A DNA stretch of 64,000 nucleotides from the NCBI GenBank assembly GCA_964593925.1, contig CAZQKM010000001.1:76267-140266 (forward strand), read 5' to 3'. Each line of letters begins with the position of its first letter. The first letter of the stretch is position 1. Shown in pieces: positions 17,991 to 27,219 of the stretch. The notes under the pieces were generated by a model. The model was not told the origin of the DNA and did not search any database. It was given only the letters and a program-made list of their open reading frames with translations. This DNA comes from Oleidesulfovibrio sp964593925 (GTDB taxonomy: Bacteria > Desulfobacterota > Desulfovibrionia > Desulfovibrionales > Desulfovibrionaceae). The position numbers and the translations under genes were made by a program.

Positions 17991-19358
17991 CTATTTTCTG
18001 CCTCTCTGTCCCCTGCTATGGCTGGAGCGAAAACGTACTCGCATGGGGGCATGCGTGATTTCAAACATACCCCGTAAACATTTTTCTAGGTAGCGGGCAT
18101 AGGATTCTTTGATTCTCTCACGATCATTTACAAAAAAAACAAATGTGGGGGGGTTACTCTCCGCCTGGGTGAGATAAAAAAACTTGGGGCGCACGCGCTT
18201 GACCACCGGCGGTTGGTGGCGCTCTATGGCCTCGGCCATGGCACGATTAAGCTGGCCGGTACTTACGCGAATGAAACATTCGTCATGAATGCGACGGGCC
18301 ACGGGCAACACTGTTTCCACACCTCGTCCTGTTTTTGCTGAGATATACAAAACAGGAACATGAGGGCAAAATCGCAATGCGTCCTTGTACACCCGCTTCA
18401 CCGCACCCAGAGCCCCCCGAGGGATAAGATCCACCTTGTTCACCACAAGCAAAAAAGGGGTCTTACGTGCATCCAATAAATCGATAAGCCGCTTGTCCTG
18501 CTGTGTCAGCCCCTCTTGGCCATCCAGCAGTACCAAAGTCACATGGGCCTTGGTAGTAGACTTCAACGAGGCATTCACGCTGTAGCGCTCTACGGGGTCC
18601 TGAATCTTTGCTCTACGACGCACCCCGGCAGTATCCACAAAAATATAAGGGCGGCCATGCAGCTCCACAGCAATATCCACGCTATCACGCGTAGTGCCAG
18701 CCACATCCGATACAATCATCCGCTGAGAGCCACACAGGGCATTCACCAACGACGACTTTCCCGCATTGGGCCGGCCAAGCATGGCCAACTTGAGGAGCGG
18801 CAGCACGTCCTCGGCAGGCGGTACTCCCTCTTCATGGGGCAACAGGCTCAACAGCTCCGCACGAAACTCCCGCATGTTAAACCCATGTGCACCGGATAAG
18901 GGTATCAGAGGAAAACCCAAGGCATGAAATTCTGCCACAGACAAATCAGCAGTTTCTTCACCATCTACCTTGTTAACTGCCAGCAGCACGGGCTTGCCTG
19001 ACTTACGTACATACTCAGCAAGGCTCTCATCAAAGGGAGTCAATCCTTCACGACCGTCCACCACAAGGCAGAGAGCCACAGCATCCGCCATAGCATCCGC
19101 TGTCTGACGCAAAATTTCCGCCTCAAACCCACGTAATTCTTCAGGGCCTTGAGTCACGGCAGCATGCTCGTCCAGCGTGATCCCCCCTGTATCAATAACA
19201 ATAAATTTTTGATCTGCTGCTTTTACGTATCCTTCCATGCGGTCACGGGTTACCCCCGGGCGGTCATGCGTAATAGCTCGATTACTACGAATCAATCGGT
19301 TAAAAAGCGTAGATTTGCCCACATTAGGGCGGCCCACAAGGGCTATTTTGGGTAACAT
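17991..19358 (-). CDS. der: Ribosome biogenesis GTPase Der (EngA)
   Basis: This is an essential double-GTPase for 50S subunit assembly, 455 residues. Two G domains are present: the first has GRPNVGKST, DTGG and NKVD, the second has GRPNAGKSS, DTAGV and NKVD. The C-terminal KH-like RNA-binding domain ends in a basic tail. The start at 19358 gives the canonical MLPKIALVGRPNVGKS. An upstream frame of about 50 further residues has no matching family sequence and is rejected. It stands alone, divergent from the helix-turn-helix regulator. Confidence 0.96.
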   Translation of the reverse strand: MLPKIALVGRPNVGKSTLFNRLIRSNRAITHDRPGVTRDRMEGYVKAADQKFIVIDTGGITLDEHAAVTQGPEELRGFEAEILRQTADAMADAVALCLVVDGREGLTPFDESLAEYVRKSGKPVLLAVNKVDGEETADLSVAEFHALGFPLIPLSGAHGFNMREFRAELLSLLPHEEGVPPAEDVLPLLKLAMLGRPNAGKSSLVNALCGSQRMIVSDVAGTTRDSVDIAVELHGRPYIFVDTAGVRRRAKIQDPVERYSVNASLKSTTKAHVTLVLLDGQEGLTQQDKRLIDLLDARKTPFLLVVNKVDLIPRGALGAVKRVYKDALRFCPHVPVLYISAKTGRGVETVLPVARRIHDECFIRVSTGQLNRAMAEAIERHQPPVVKRVRPKFFYLTQAESNPPTFVFFVNDRERIKESYARYLEKCLRGMFEITHAPMRVRFRSSHSRGQRGRK

Positions 19359-19594
19359 GGCATATTCCGGTATATGTATTTTCCTCAGCTCCAGGTATTT
19401 CAACCCCAAGCACAACCCGGCACACGCCCTCTCCTCGCCAAAAGGGTGCCTGCAATACAATGGGCCTTTTCCAAAGTAGGATGTACCCATAACAGATATG
19501 TCCACACTCTCCAAGAGGCGAACATCGCCCAGCTTGCCCTCAGCCTTAGAATACAGTACTTTTTTGTAAACGTAGGTTCAACTCAGGACAACGC

Positions 19595-20506
19595 ATGAAA
19601 AGTCTGCTTTCCACCCGCGAAGTCGCCCAATTCCTCGGTGTAAACGAAAAAATGGTCTACGCCCTCATTGCCGATAAAGGCCTGCCTGCCACCAAAGTAA
19701 CCGGCAAGTGGCTGTTTCCAGCGCACCTTGTAGAGCAGTGGGTGGAAAACTCTACTATCAACGTTCCTCATCAAAAAGAGAATACCACATCCATTGACAA
19801 CCTCCTGCTCATTGCAGGCAGCAATGATCTGCTTTTCGAACGTGCCCTCAAGCTGTTCATGGCAACCTACCCAGAACACATTGCTACTTTTGCCAACCTT
19901 GGCAGCTTGGGGGGGATTAAAGCTCTACAGCGTGGAGCATGCCACATGGCCACAAGCCATTTGCGGCAGGAAGACAGCGCAGAGTATAATTTTGCCTACT
20001 TGGAAAAACTCGACAAATGCCCTGCGGTGGTAAACTTCTGCCTGCGAGAGCAAGGCCTGTTACTCCCCAAAGACAACCCCGCAGGTATACGTACCGTGGC
20101 TGACCTGACCACAGATATACGTGTGGCCAATCGCCCTTTGGGTACGGGCACCCGACTACTGTTCGATGCTGAACTTACAGCTGCTGGCATTACCCCCACA
20201 CGTCTGCATGGCTACGAAAACGAATTCCCATGCCATATGGACGTGGGTCTTGAGATCCTCGCAGGCAGGGCAGATGTGGCTCCGGCCATACACGCTATAG
20301 CAGGCCTACTTGACCTTGAGTTCACTTCTCTGGGCTGGGAACGCTTTGACTTGCTCATCCCCCGAAGCAAATTTTTTGAACGCCCTGTTCAACTCTTTCT
20401 GGGGCTTTTCAATACCCCCCAGTTTCACAAACTTGCTGAAAACCTCAAAGGGTATGATACTGCCAAGGCCGGCCGGGTACTTTTTCCCGGAGACGCCCTT
20501 ACATAA
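19595..20506 (+). CDS. Helix-turn-helix regulator with periplasmic-binding-protein-like domain
   Basis: This is a 303-residue one-component regulator. Residues 1-55 form an excisionase/MerR-like winged helix (STREVAQFLGVNEKMVYALIADKGLPATKVTGKWLFP). Residues 70-300 match the PBP-like domain used in regulators that sense small ligands such as molybdate or tungstate (motifs LLIAGSNDLLFERAL, ATSHLR, RPLGTGTR, GRADVAPAIHAIAG). It has no signal peptide, so it is a cytoplasmic sensor. No molybdate genes lie nearby. The ligand is therefore inferred only from the family. It is divergent from der. Confidence 0.88.
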   Translation: MKSLLSTREVAQFLGVNEKMVYALIADKGLPATKVTGKWLFPAHLVEQWVENSTINVPHQKENTTSIDNLLLIAGSNDLLFERALKLFMATYPEHIATFANLGSLGGIKALQRGACHMATSHLRQEDSAEYNFAYLEKLDKCPAVVNFCLREQGLLLPKDNPAGIRTVADLTTDIRVANRPLGTGTRLLFDAELTAAGITPTRLHGYENEFPCHMDVGLEILAGRADVAPAIHAIAGLLDLEFTSLGWERFDLLIPRSKFFERPVQLFLGLFNTPQFHKLAENLKGYDTAKAGRVLFPGDALT

Positions 20507-20802
20507 TGCGTCCCCTGCTCCAAACACCTACGCCCGCAACTCGCGACACCATCGCTCCAAAGGGGTAGCCAACACCTGCAACGCTTTTTATGGCATTTTT
20601 GAAACAACTTGGTGCCACAAGCTCCAGAGCCGGGGCAAAGCCCTCAAGCGTCACTAGCCCCCTGAAGGGCAAAACCCCGTACACACTTGCTACAAGGCCC
20701 AAATGGGCCAGACAGCAACATAGCGAGCTACCACCTGCTTAGATGCAAAGCCTCCACATTTCGCACTACTGCCTCCCTACTCTGACACCGGGCAGAAAAG
20801 GC
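20507..20802. other. Structured GC-rich non-coding region, possible RNA or dispersed repeat
   Basis: No gene is convincing. On the minus strand the region is G-rich and rich in small hairpins: GGCCC/GGGCC at 20696-20709 inside an outer TTGCT/AGCAA pairing at 20687-20718, and GGGC/GCCC pairings at 20634-20644 and 20668-20679. The plus strand gives a long almost open frame interrupted by stops, as often seen in GC-skewed structured DNA. It could be a non-coding RNA or a genomic repeat; a search across the genome would decide. Confidence 0.35.
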
Positions 20803-21990
20803 CTATGCCTTCCAATCGTGGCTTCGGAAAAAAGCCAATACTTCTTCTGTAAGCAGCCCTTTGCCGGTAGCGCTTTGAGGGAGCTGAAAAGACCCTCCGG
20901 TGTTGATCTCAACAACGACAGGACCGCTGGGGGTCAAGGCAATATCTGTGGAGTTGTAGCACAGAGGGGCAAACAGCTTTGCGCAGACCATGTTAAGCTG
21001 CTTAAGCTCTTCCCAGTGTGGCAGAGTAAGGCCCAGCAACTCGATTCCCGTTTCCGAATGCGTTGTCAGTTCTTCAAGATACGCCTTCCCCTTGCCCCGC
21101 ACCACGCGTTGCAAGCGGCCGGTCTCAAGGTCGATTGCCGCCAGATAGTTGCCCTCTCGCCAAAAGTTGTCGGCAATGTTCACGGGTGAGGGAATTTTTA
21201 TCACAGCACATGGCGTAAACATCGAATCCTTCTGCATAAAATTGAGCGTGCGCACTGTGGCAACATATGGTGTCAACGCGGCCAGTACCTCATGATTGGT
21301 GATACATTTCTGTAGAATATATGTCGCATCCCCTATTACTTTTTCAAAAAATTCCGCATACGATACGGGTTCTTCCTGATCCAAAAAGACCATATCCCCT
21401 TCAGTACCGGTAATAATAAACGCACCAAAGCTACCAAGCCCCGCATTAGGTTTGGCAAATATGGGAAAGTCGCCACTGTGCTGCAAAAATTCTTTCAGTG
21501 CGGCAGGGGATTTCAGGGTGGGCGTGTCACCAAATGACCGACATGTCATATCAATGACAGCAAGGGTTTCCGGGATAGGAATGTCAAATCCGGCAAGAAA
21601 CTTGGAGGCAAGCCATTTGTCTTCAGTCAAGGCACTCCATGTCATGTCACAACATAGGTGAATAAGTGGCCAGCTCAAACGTTCAGAGATAAAGGCTTCC
21701 TGGTCCTTTGAGCTATACCTTTCATGATCATATAACTTATACAAAAAATACTCGTCAGGGGTCAGGCGCCCCGGAACCTTTCTCAATCGTATGATATCCT
21801 TGACCATGGCAAAAGGCGCAGCCCCTTGCCGCTGGGCAGAAACAATCTGTTCCAGCAGACTGACACCGTGGGGCTCCATCAGTTGGTCGTGCTGCTTTTG
21901 AGCTACTGTCTTTTTATCTTCCGGCGTCACTGCGGACTGGATTCTTGCGCTTAAATGGGTCGCCAGTACAGACTTATCTTCTTTTTTCAT
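20803..21990 (-). CDS. ATP-grasp protein of the sugar-transfer-associated type
   Basis: This is a 395-residue cytoplasmic enzyme. The ATP-grasp core runs from about residue 130 (EDKWLASKFLAGFDIPIP) through FAKPNAGLGSFGAFII to the metal-binding DIALTPSGPVVVEINTGGSF. This C-terminal pattern matches the sugar-transfer-associated ATP-grasp family seen beside polysaccharide or peptide-sugar genes. The start at 21990 is set by GGAG six bases upstream; longer frames to 22110 lack a site. ATP-grasp enzymes form amide or similar bonds using ATP. The substrate is unknown and no pathway partner adjoins it. Confidence 0.85.
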   Translation of the reverse strand: MKKEDKSVLATHLSARIQSAVTPEDKKTVAQKQHDQLMEPHGVSLLEQIVSAQRQGAAPFAMVKDIIRLRKVPGRLTPDEYFLYKLYDHERYSSKDQEAFISERLSWPLIHLCCDMTWSALTEDKWLASKFLAGFDIPIPETLAVIDMTCRSFGDTPTLKSPAALKEFLQHSGDFPIFAKPNAGLGSFGAFIITGTEGDMVFLDQEEPVSYAEFFEKVIGDATYILQKCITNHEVLAALTPYVATVRTLNFMQKDSMFTPCAVIKIPSPVNIADNFWREGNYLAAIDLETGRLQRVVRGKGKAYLEELTTHSETGIELLGLTLPHWEELKQLNMVCAKLFAPLCYNSTDIALTPSGPVVVEINTGGSFQLPQSATGKGLLTEEVLAFFRSHDWKA

Positions 21991-22304
21991 AATAATCTCC
22001 AGTCTCATTTTAGCGCTTCGGACCGAGGCATCCCCTACAGCAGCAAATAAATTTTTCCCACTCCCAAGAATAGCACAATGTTGCAGAGGACACTCCTCTT
22101 CAACAAACACGCCGGTACCAGATACACATGCATTCTATCTTACTGCATGTAGCTCTTGGGCTCCCTGGTTCCAACAAGCCGCCCTACCTCGATCTATGCC
22201 CAGCCAGTAGTGGCTACCTGACATACTCACCATGGCTTGGGCTACCAAGGGCAGTATCTCACAACTCATACTTTCCATATTGGCAATGTCCCGCTAGGCA
22301 AGAT
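21991..22304. other. Gap upstream of the ATP-grasp gene, no gene seen
   Basis: It should contain the ATP-grasp promoter on the minus strand and the 3' end of the pseudouridine synthase transcript. I see no stable terminator, repeat or RNA gene. Confidence 0.4.
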
Positions 22305-23258
22305 CTAGCAACACCAGTCTGGGAAGAGCCTTCTTCCCACGCGCCAAGAGGCACCCCAAGACGGCAGGCAACAGAGCTGTACATGGGGCAACCTAATACG
22401 ACAGGCATGCAACAGCATCCCTGCATTACATGCCCCACCACCATACTTCATATCTCCCACAACAGGGTGCCCCCTGGCAGCAAGCTGCACCCGTATCTGG
22501 TGCGTACGTCCTGTAAGCAAGCGGACAAGCAACAGCGTACAGTGACTTTGATATAGCAACGGCACAACCTTGCAGTGCGCCTCACGCGCAGGAATCATTT
22601 CGGCAGAAACGTTCCATGCCCCATCGACAACACGGACTTTTTCCATGCCTACGGCTCCGCCTTTAACCAGCCGGTCCTGCAACAGAACCTCTACCTCGTG
22701 CGGCCAGCGCCCCCTCACCCATACACAGTATTCTTTCTTAATCATCCCTTCCGGACGAAACATTTCCTGCAACCGCCGCAAACAGGCATACGATGTGGCA
22801 ATCAACAGCAGGCCCGAAGTTTGCTTATCCAACCTGTGCGCCGGAGCGGGCATAAAGTCCGCGCCATGGAAACAACGCTGCAACCGTGTGGCAACGCTAT
22901 CCGAGTGGCCTGTCCCCGGATGCGTAGGTAAACCTGCAGGCTTGTCAATTACCAACATATCTTCGGTATGCATCAGCACCCGAAACAGCGCTGCAGGTTG
23001 CACTGGCGCAGCGCACTGCGCGTCCCCCCGATGCTTTGCCTCATTCTGCCACACAGGCGGCACACGCACGACATCACCAGCGCTTACCCTGTCAAAAGGT
23101 TTTACCCGCCCTTTATTAACACGAACCTCCCCCTTACGTACAGCACGTAACAAAAAACTCCGCGGCACACCGGGCCCCAAACGTCGATACAAAAACTGCA
23201 TAACCTTCTGCCCCGCCTCAGCAGCAGAAACGGGAATATGCTGAACCGCTGTTTTCAT
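22305..23258 (-). CDS. RluC/RluD-type pseudouridine synthase
   Basis: This is a 317-residue RNA pseudouridine synthase. The N-terminal S4 RNA-binding domain (SFLLRAVRKGEVRVNKGRVKP, about 33-54) precedes the catalytic domain with motif HRLDKQTSGLLL carrying the catalytic Asp. LLTGRTHQIRVQLAARGHPVVGD is the late family motif. It most resembles RluC, which modifies 23S rRNA helix positions. The start codon is preceded by GGAG nine bases away that lies inside a hairpin (23268-23313). It is separated by 90 bases from the VCBS-repeat gene upstream and may be transcribed with it. Confidence 0.93.
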   Translation of the reverse strand: MKTAVQHIPVSAAEAGQKVMQFLYRRLGPGVPRSFLLRAVRKGEVRVNKGRVKPFDRVSAGDVVRVPPVWQNEAKHRGDAQCAAPVQPAALFRVLMHTEDMLVIDKPAGLPTHPGTGHSDSVATRLQRCFHGADFMPAPAHRLDKQTSGLLLIATSYACLRRLQEMFRPEGMIKKEYCVWVRGRWPHEVEVLLQDRLVKGGAVGMEKVRVVDGAWNVSAEMIPAREAHCKVVPLLYQSHCTLLLVRLLTGRTHQIRVQLAARGHPVVGDMKYGGGACNAGMLLHACRIRLPHVQLCCLPSWGASWRVGRRLFPDWCC

Positions 23259-23267
23259 GGCTGACAG

Positions 23268-23313
23268 CTCCGGGCAGAGGGATGCAAGGGCTCAATATGC
23301 AGGCTGCCCGGAG
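23268..23313 (-). promoter_or_regulatory. Leader hairpin sequestering the pseudouridine synthase ribosome-binding site
   Basis: On the minus strand CTCCGGGCAG (23313-23304) pairs perfectly with CTGCCCGGAG (23277-23268) around a 26-base loop. The GGAG of the only plausible Shine-Dalgarno is the last part of the 3' arm, nine bases before the ATG at 23258. A formed hairpin would hide the ribosome site. Confidence 0.6.
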
Positions 23314-23348
23314 GACACTGCAACCGGACACGCCTGCACGCTATGACA

Positions 23349-25016
23349 CTATTGTGTTTCCTTAAAGGTACGATCAACCACCGTACCCGGGTCGGCACTC
23401 TCAAGATCCAGCGGGTACGCAAGCACCTGGGTCTTACGCGCACGTACCCCCAGCTCTCCTGGGTGTGTATTAATGGCTACCACAAGGTCTCTGATACCGT
23501 CGTTATTTACATCTGCCACGTCAAAGCCCACAATAGCACCTTTGATACGGCGGGTTTTCCATTGCAAGGTAAGCCCCACGCCATCCCAATACATCGCGTG
23601 AATCTCTGACTGCGGAAAAAAGCGATAACGCTCAAAAAACTGAGCTGCGGTAGAAATCGGGCGCACCACAAGCATCTCATACCGCTCATCTTGATCAAGG
23701 TTCAGAGGGCGCATATTCTGTGGAATATAGTACATCTCATCAATAAGCACCTTATCTTCGCCAAGTCCGGGCATGCTCATATCCACGGGAATTCCCACAG
23801 CAGAGCCGGAATATGTCTCCTGCGTTTCAGCTAAACGCCCACCGCGATCACTATACGCAATCAAACGCTCACGGTCATTCAACACAATAAGCTTGGGCCC
23901 CTCATCCTTGCTACCGGGCAACCATGCGAAATTCAATGCATTAACGCCCCGAGGAAACGAAAGCGCACGCCCCAACTCTAGGGAGCCCCCTGTCTTTATC
24001 ATTTCGTGTACACTACCCCGGAACAGCTTGGGCCTACCTACGGCCTGCCCTACCAAAACCGGCATATAGTCTGGCGGCATCTTGACCACGTTCATATAGT
24101 AGCGAATTTTCTCCATCACCACAGAGAACGTGTCATTACTCCAGTTTACAATAAAACTTTTAGGCCTCATGCCGCTATCGTATGCATTCACCACTATTTC
24201 CATCACCCCGTCACGGTTCATATCAAGCATGTTCATGCTCAAACAGGTAATGGACAGCGGCAGTTTGTATTCGCCAGCAGGGTCCAACTTTTTGCCGTCG
24301 AAGCGATAGGCGCGCAGCACATGCTTATCCAACAGCATAACTGAGTTCCTTCCGCTTCCGTCCAGGTCTCCGACCAGCATCCCTCGTGCACTGTAAGCAA
24401 GTGACTGGCTACGCATGCGGGTTTCGTCACCCTCACTACCTGCATAACGAAACTGAGGATTCAGATACACCTGACGGCTGGCATCTGCTTCGTTATGCGT
24501 CAGGTTGGGGTTCATCTGATTAACAGCTTGAGGGGCAGCGTTCCGCGAAGCAATCTGTATATCCGTACGCTTAAAGGCATCACGGTTAATTACGTCCGAG
24601 ACCTCTTTCAAGGTGGGAAGTAGCTGCATGACCGAAGACTGCTTCCCTATGGGTAATACGGTTCCTGCCTTGTCGAGCACTCGCACATCAATGCTGCCCT
24701 CTTCTCCCATGACAGTGACAGTACCCCAAATCACGTAGTCCGCACCCAAGGATGTCATCGTCGCAGCGGCAGCCTGTTCATCAGCAGCATGGCCCACGGC
24801 ATTAACACGACTCTGTGGCACAGACTCGAAGCGCCCTTTCAGATATAGCCGTGAGGTAAGCATTTGTGGCACAGCTTTTTCAAGGTATGCGTACTTGGCA
24901 GGGCCACTTATTGTGAACGGCAAAACAGCGTATGTCTTTGGAGCGGCAACTGCGGGCAGCACCACCACAAGGCTCCACAACAAAACAGCCGGCAAAAAAT
25001 ACAAGATGCGGTGCAT
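23349..25016 (-). CDS. Periplasmic VCBS/FG-GAP-repeat protein with TolB-like N-terminal domain
   Basis: This 555-residue exported protein has a signal peptide (MHRILYFLPAVLLWSLVVV, cleavage near AVA-AP). Residues about 26-130 (KTYAVLPFTISGPAKYAYL... GADYVIWGTVTVMG) look like the alpha/beta domain in TolB N-termini and curli-type assembly proteins. The rest is beta-rich with calcium-loop FG-GAP/VCBS signatures such as GDLDGSGRNSV, DMNRDGVMEI and DVNNDGIRDL. It is therefore a beta-propeller in the periplasm. The start at 25016 is set by AGGAG seven bases upstream. It has no known function. It lies upstream of the pseudouridine synthase and divergent from the rRNA methyltransferase. Confidence 0.86.
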   Translation of the reverse strand: MHRILYFLPAVLLWSLVVVLPAVAAPKTYAVLPFTISGPAKYAYLEKAVPQMLTSRLYLKGRFESVPQSRVNAVGHAADEQAAAATMTSLGADYVIWGTVTVMGEEGSIDVRVLDKAGTVLPIGKQSSVMQLLPTLKEVSDVINRDAFKRTDIQIASRNAAPQAVNQMNPNLTHNEADASRQVYLNPQFRYAGSEGDETRMRSQSLAYSARGMLVGDLDGSGRNSVMLLDKHVLRAYRFDGKKLDPAGEYKLPLSITCLSMNMLDMNRDGVMEIVVNAYDSGMRPKSFIVNWSNDTFSVVMEKIRYYMNVVKMPPDYMPVLVGQAVGRPKLFRGSVHEMIKTGGSLELGRALSFPRGVNALNFAWLPGSKDEGPKLIVLNDRERLIAYSDRGGRLAETQETYSGSAVGIPVDMSMPGLGEDKVLIDEMYYIPQNMRPLNLDQDERYEMLVVRPISTAAQFFERYRFFPQSEIHAMYWDGVGLTLQWKTRRIKGAIVGFDVADVNNDGIRDLVVAINTHPGELGVRARKTQVLAYPLDLESADPGTVVDRTFKETQ

Positions 25017-25151
25017 TACGGTCTCCTTGATCCCAGTCTTCATAAAAGGCCTCCGGTGGCATACTTGCACTGCCGGAACGTTTTTCTTCATAATACCTCT
25101 TGATGTCATACGCAAGCACAGGGTAGAGCCCCACAAAAAACAGGAGGAAAA

Positions 25152-26444
25152 ATGGCGGACTCACCCCGGACTCGTTCGTTTCGTATTGTATGCCCCACAG
25201 GGCTGGAGCATCTTGTGGAGACCCTGCTCCGCAGCCAAGGCTTTAGCATAGAACCTGACCCTGTTTCTCCGTGGGCACGAAGGGTCACCTGTGAGCCGTT
25301 CCCGCTGGGTAGAAGCATTGCAGCATTTTTTGGCCTTATATATATCCAGGATAGGTCGTCCATGTTGCCCCCTCTGGCATTGGCTCCCCCGCTCGGTGGA
25401 GCCATACTGGATATGTGTGCCAGCCCTGGCAGCAAGACAGGCTTGCTTGCACAGCTTGTCGGGCCTGACGGATTTGTCATGGGCAACGAACCCAACTCCC
25501 AGCGCCTTACCACGTTGCGCCAAAATTTGTTTACCCTTAGCCTGCCCCACACAGCTACATGCAGCTATCCGGGCGAAGCCCTGCCCCTGCCCGATGGTTC
25601 CTGGCAGCATATCCAGCTTGACCCACCGTGTAGCGGGTGGGGCACAGTAGAAAAAAACCCCCGGGCCCTGACGCTCTGGCAAGGACAAAAAATAAAACCT
25701 CTGATCCATACCCAGCGATGCTTACTACAAAAAGCTGCCAAGCTACTGGCACCCGGTGGTACCCTAGTCTATTCTACCTGCACAACCAACATCCAGGAAA
25801 ATGAAGACCAGGCCCACTGGGCACAGGAAGAGCTGGGCCTCACCCTTGAGCCTCTCCCTTTTTTTGAAGGCTTTACCTTTGACGCCCCCTCGCGCCCTGA
25901 CTGTGATGGAACCCTGCGCGTTCGCCCGGCCCCTGGCAACGCCCAAGGCTTTTATATTGCCCGCTTCCGCAAGCCTGGCAACGCCCCTGTGAAAACCCCG
26001 GGCACACGCATCAGTGCACACTATATACATAAAAATACGCTACAAGGAGCCTGTACAAACCCGGATATGCTCCCCCATGGAGAGATTGCACTTTTTAACA
26101 ACAAAGCTTTTTTTCTACCCCGCCAGGCGCTGACTATGTTACCCGCTTCATTCAAATGGCGCGGGTATCCACTCGGCAAAACGGTGCGCGAGGTTGTTCG
26201 CCCATCTCCACGTCTGCGCTGCCTGATGCCCCCCTTGGACACATGCCCGCAGCATGCCGTCAACCTCAATGATCCAGAGCAACTTACAGCGCTGATTTCG
26301 GGCCAAAGCATTGACCTACGCACTGGCGATCATAAGAAGAGAGCCCTTGGTAGCCCCGCCTCGGAAGCAGGCCTGTACTTCAGAGAATTGCCATTGGGCA
26401 GGGTTCGCATTAAGGGGCACCGCGCTCTGTGGTGTGGAGGCTAG
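25152..26444 (+). CDS. RsmB/NOP-family rRNA cytosine-5 methyltransferase
   Basis: This is a 430-residue S-adenosylmethionine-dependent methyltransferase that modifies cytosines in rRNA. The SAM site DMCASPGSKTG is intact, and the two catalytic cysteines are present in DPPCSG and STCTTN. The C-terminal region of about 150 residues carries the RsmF-like extra domain (LTMLPASFKWRGYPLG ... ISGQSIDL). The N-terminal RNA-binding part is short. An AGGAGG site lies five bases before the ATG. RsmB versus RsmF cannot be settled from the motif alone, though the tail favours RsmF. Confidence 0.92.
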   Translation: MADSPRTRSFRIVCPTGLEHLVETLLRSQGFSIEPDPVSPWARRVTCEPFPLGRSIAAFFGLIYIQDRSSMLPPLALAPPLGGAILDMCASPGSKTGLLAQLVGPDGFVMGNEPNSQRLTTLRQNLFTLSLPHTATCSYPGEALPLPDGSWQHIQLDPPCSGWGTVEKNPRALTLWQGQKIKPLIHTQRCLLQKAAKLLAPGGTLVYSTCTTNIQENEDQAHWAQEELGLTLEPLPFFEGFTFDAPSRPDCDGTLRVRPAPGNAQGFYIARFRKPGNAPVKTPGTRISAHYIHKNTLQGACTNPDMLPHGEIALFNNKAFFLPRQALTMLPASFKWRGYPLGKTVREVVRPSPRLRCLMPPLDTCPQHAVNLNDPEQLTALISGQSIDLRTGDHKKRALGSPASEAGLYFRELPLGRVRIKGHRALWCGG

Positions 26445-27184
26445 GAGGGGAATCCTTAATGATAGCATAGGCAGGGTTCAAGAAAAAGGATTATGGGGCG
26501 CACATCCTCCTTGTACCCGGACGCCTCCGGAACTGCATGGCGGGATGTGAAATATCCGATAAAACGGCAAAGCACTGCCCAGCGCTATGTATTAAATATC
26601 AATGCAATGCAAAAATCTCTAAACAAATAATATCATACCATAGCATACACATACATAAATACATACACATCATATGCTTATACATCGACTGCAAAAACAG
26701 ACACTCATATAAAATTATCATTATATACTACTAATTATGTAATATCACAAGACGTACAATTTAACAAAAAATATAAGATTTTTTACAAAATGTGATACGA
26801 AATTAAATTTTCAAAATTAAAAAATTCGATATAACGATTATGAAACATATTGATATAATTATATACAATCAAGCAAGAACATAATAAAAATGGAGTATAT
26901 TATAGCTAGTCGATCTTATTCAGTGATGCGAAAAATCCATTGAAAGTATAATTTCCAAATGTGCATATATGCATTCTTATGGGTGATACTTGATTCCCAG
27001 ATCGCAAAATCCAAGTTGTCCCCACACCCTCACTAAAGCTACATGGATGGCGGAACCCAAAAAAGTTGCAGCGAACACAAATCGCTCTCCCGTGGGATGA
27101 ACACCTGCCATCGCAGCCTGCTTTTGCGTACTTCTTCATTTTTTTGGTAAAGCAGCGACGTGCACGCTTTTTATATCAATGGCA
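26445..27184. other. AT-rich island without a convincing gene
   Basis: From about 26580 to 26920 the sequence is extremely AT-rich (about a fifth GC by eye) compared with its surroundings, with long A and T tracts. No gene on either strand is convincing. A small minus-strand frame (26906-27139, 77 codons, Cys-rich) has no ribosome site and I do not recognise it. No DnaA-box cluster or integrase is seen. It may be a regulatory or nucleoid-protein-bound region, or a remnant of foreign DNA. Confidence 0.6.
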
Positions 27185-27213
27185 TTGGCCATAATCCTAT
27201 TTTATGCTAAAAT
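27185..27213 (+). promoter_or_regulatory. Promoter abutting the NlpC/P60 start codon
   Basis: TTGGCC (27185-27190) and TAAAAT (27208-27213) are separated by exactly 17 bases. The -10 ends six bases before the ATG at 27220, so transcription should begin at or next to the start codon. An in-frame TAA within the -10 rules out an upstream start. Confidence 0.5.
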
Positions 27214-27219
27214 AGACCA

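Noticed and set aside
20499..20702. 67-codon minus-strand frame in the gap after the helix-turn-helix regulator
   Set aside because: The sequence is hairpin-rich and GC-skewed, there is no ribosome site, and the product resembles no protein I know; better treated as structured non-coding DNA.
25161..25709. 182-codon open frame opposite the rRNA methyltransferase
   Set aside because: It is antisense to a gene with intact catalytic motifs, has no ribosome site, and its sequence resembles no family.
26906..27139. 77-codon Cys-rich minus-strand frame at the edge of the AT-rich island
   Set aside because: No Shine-Dalgarno, no recognisable domain; kept only as a remark in the island entry.
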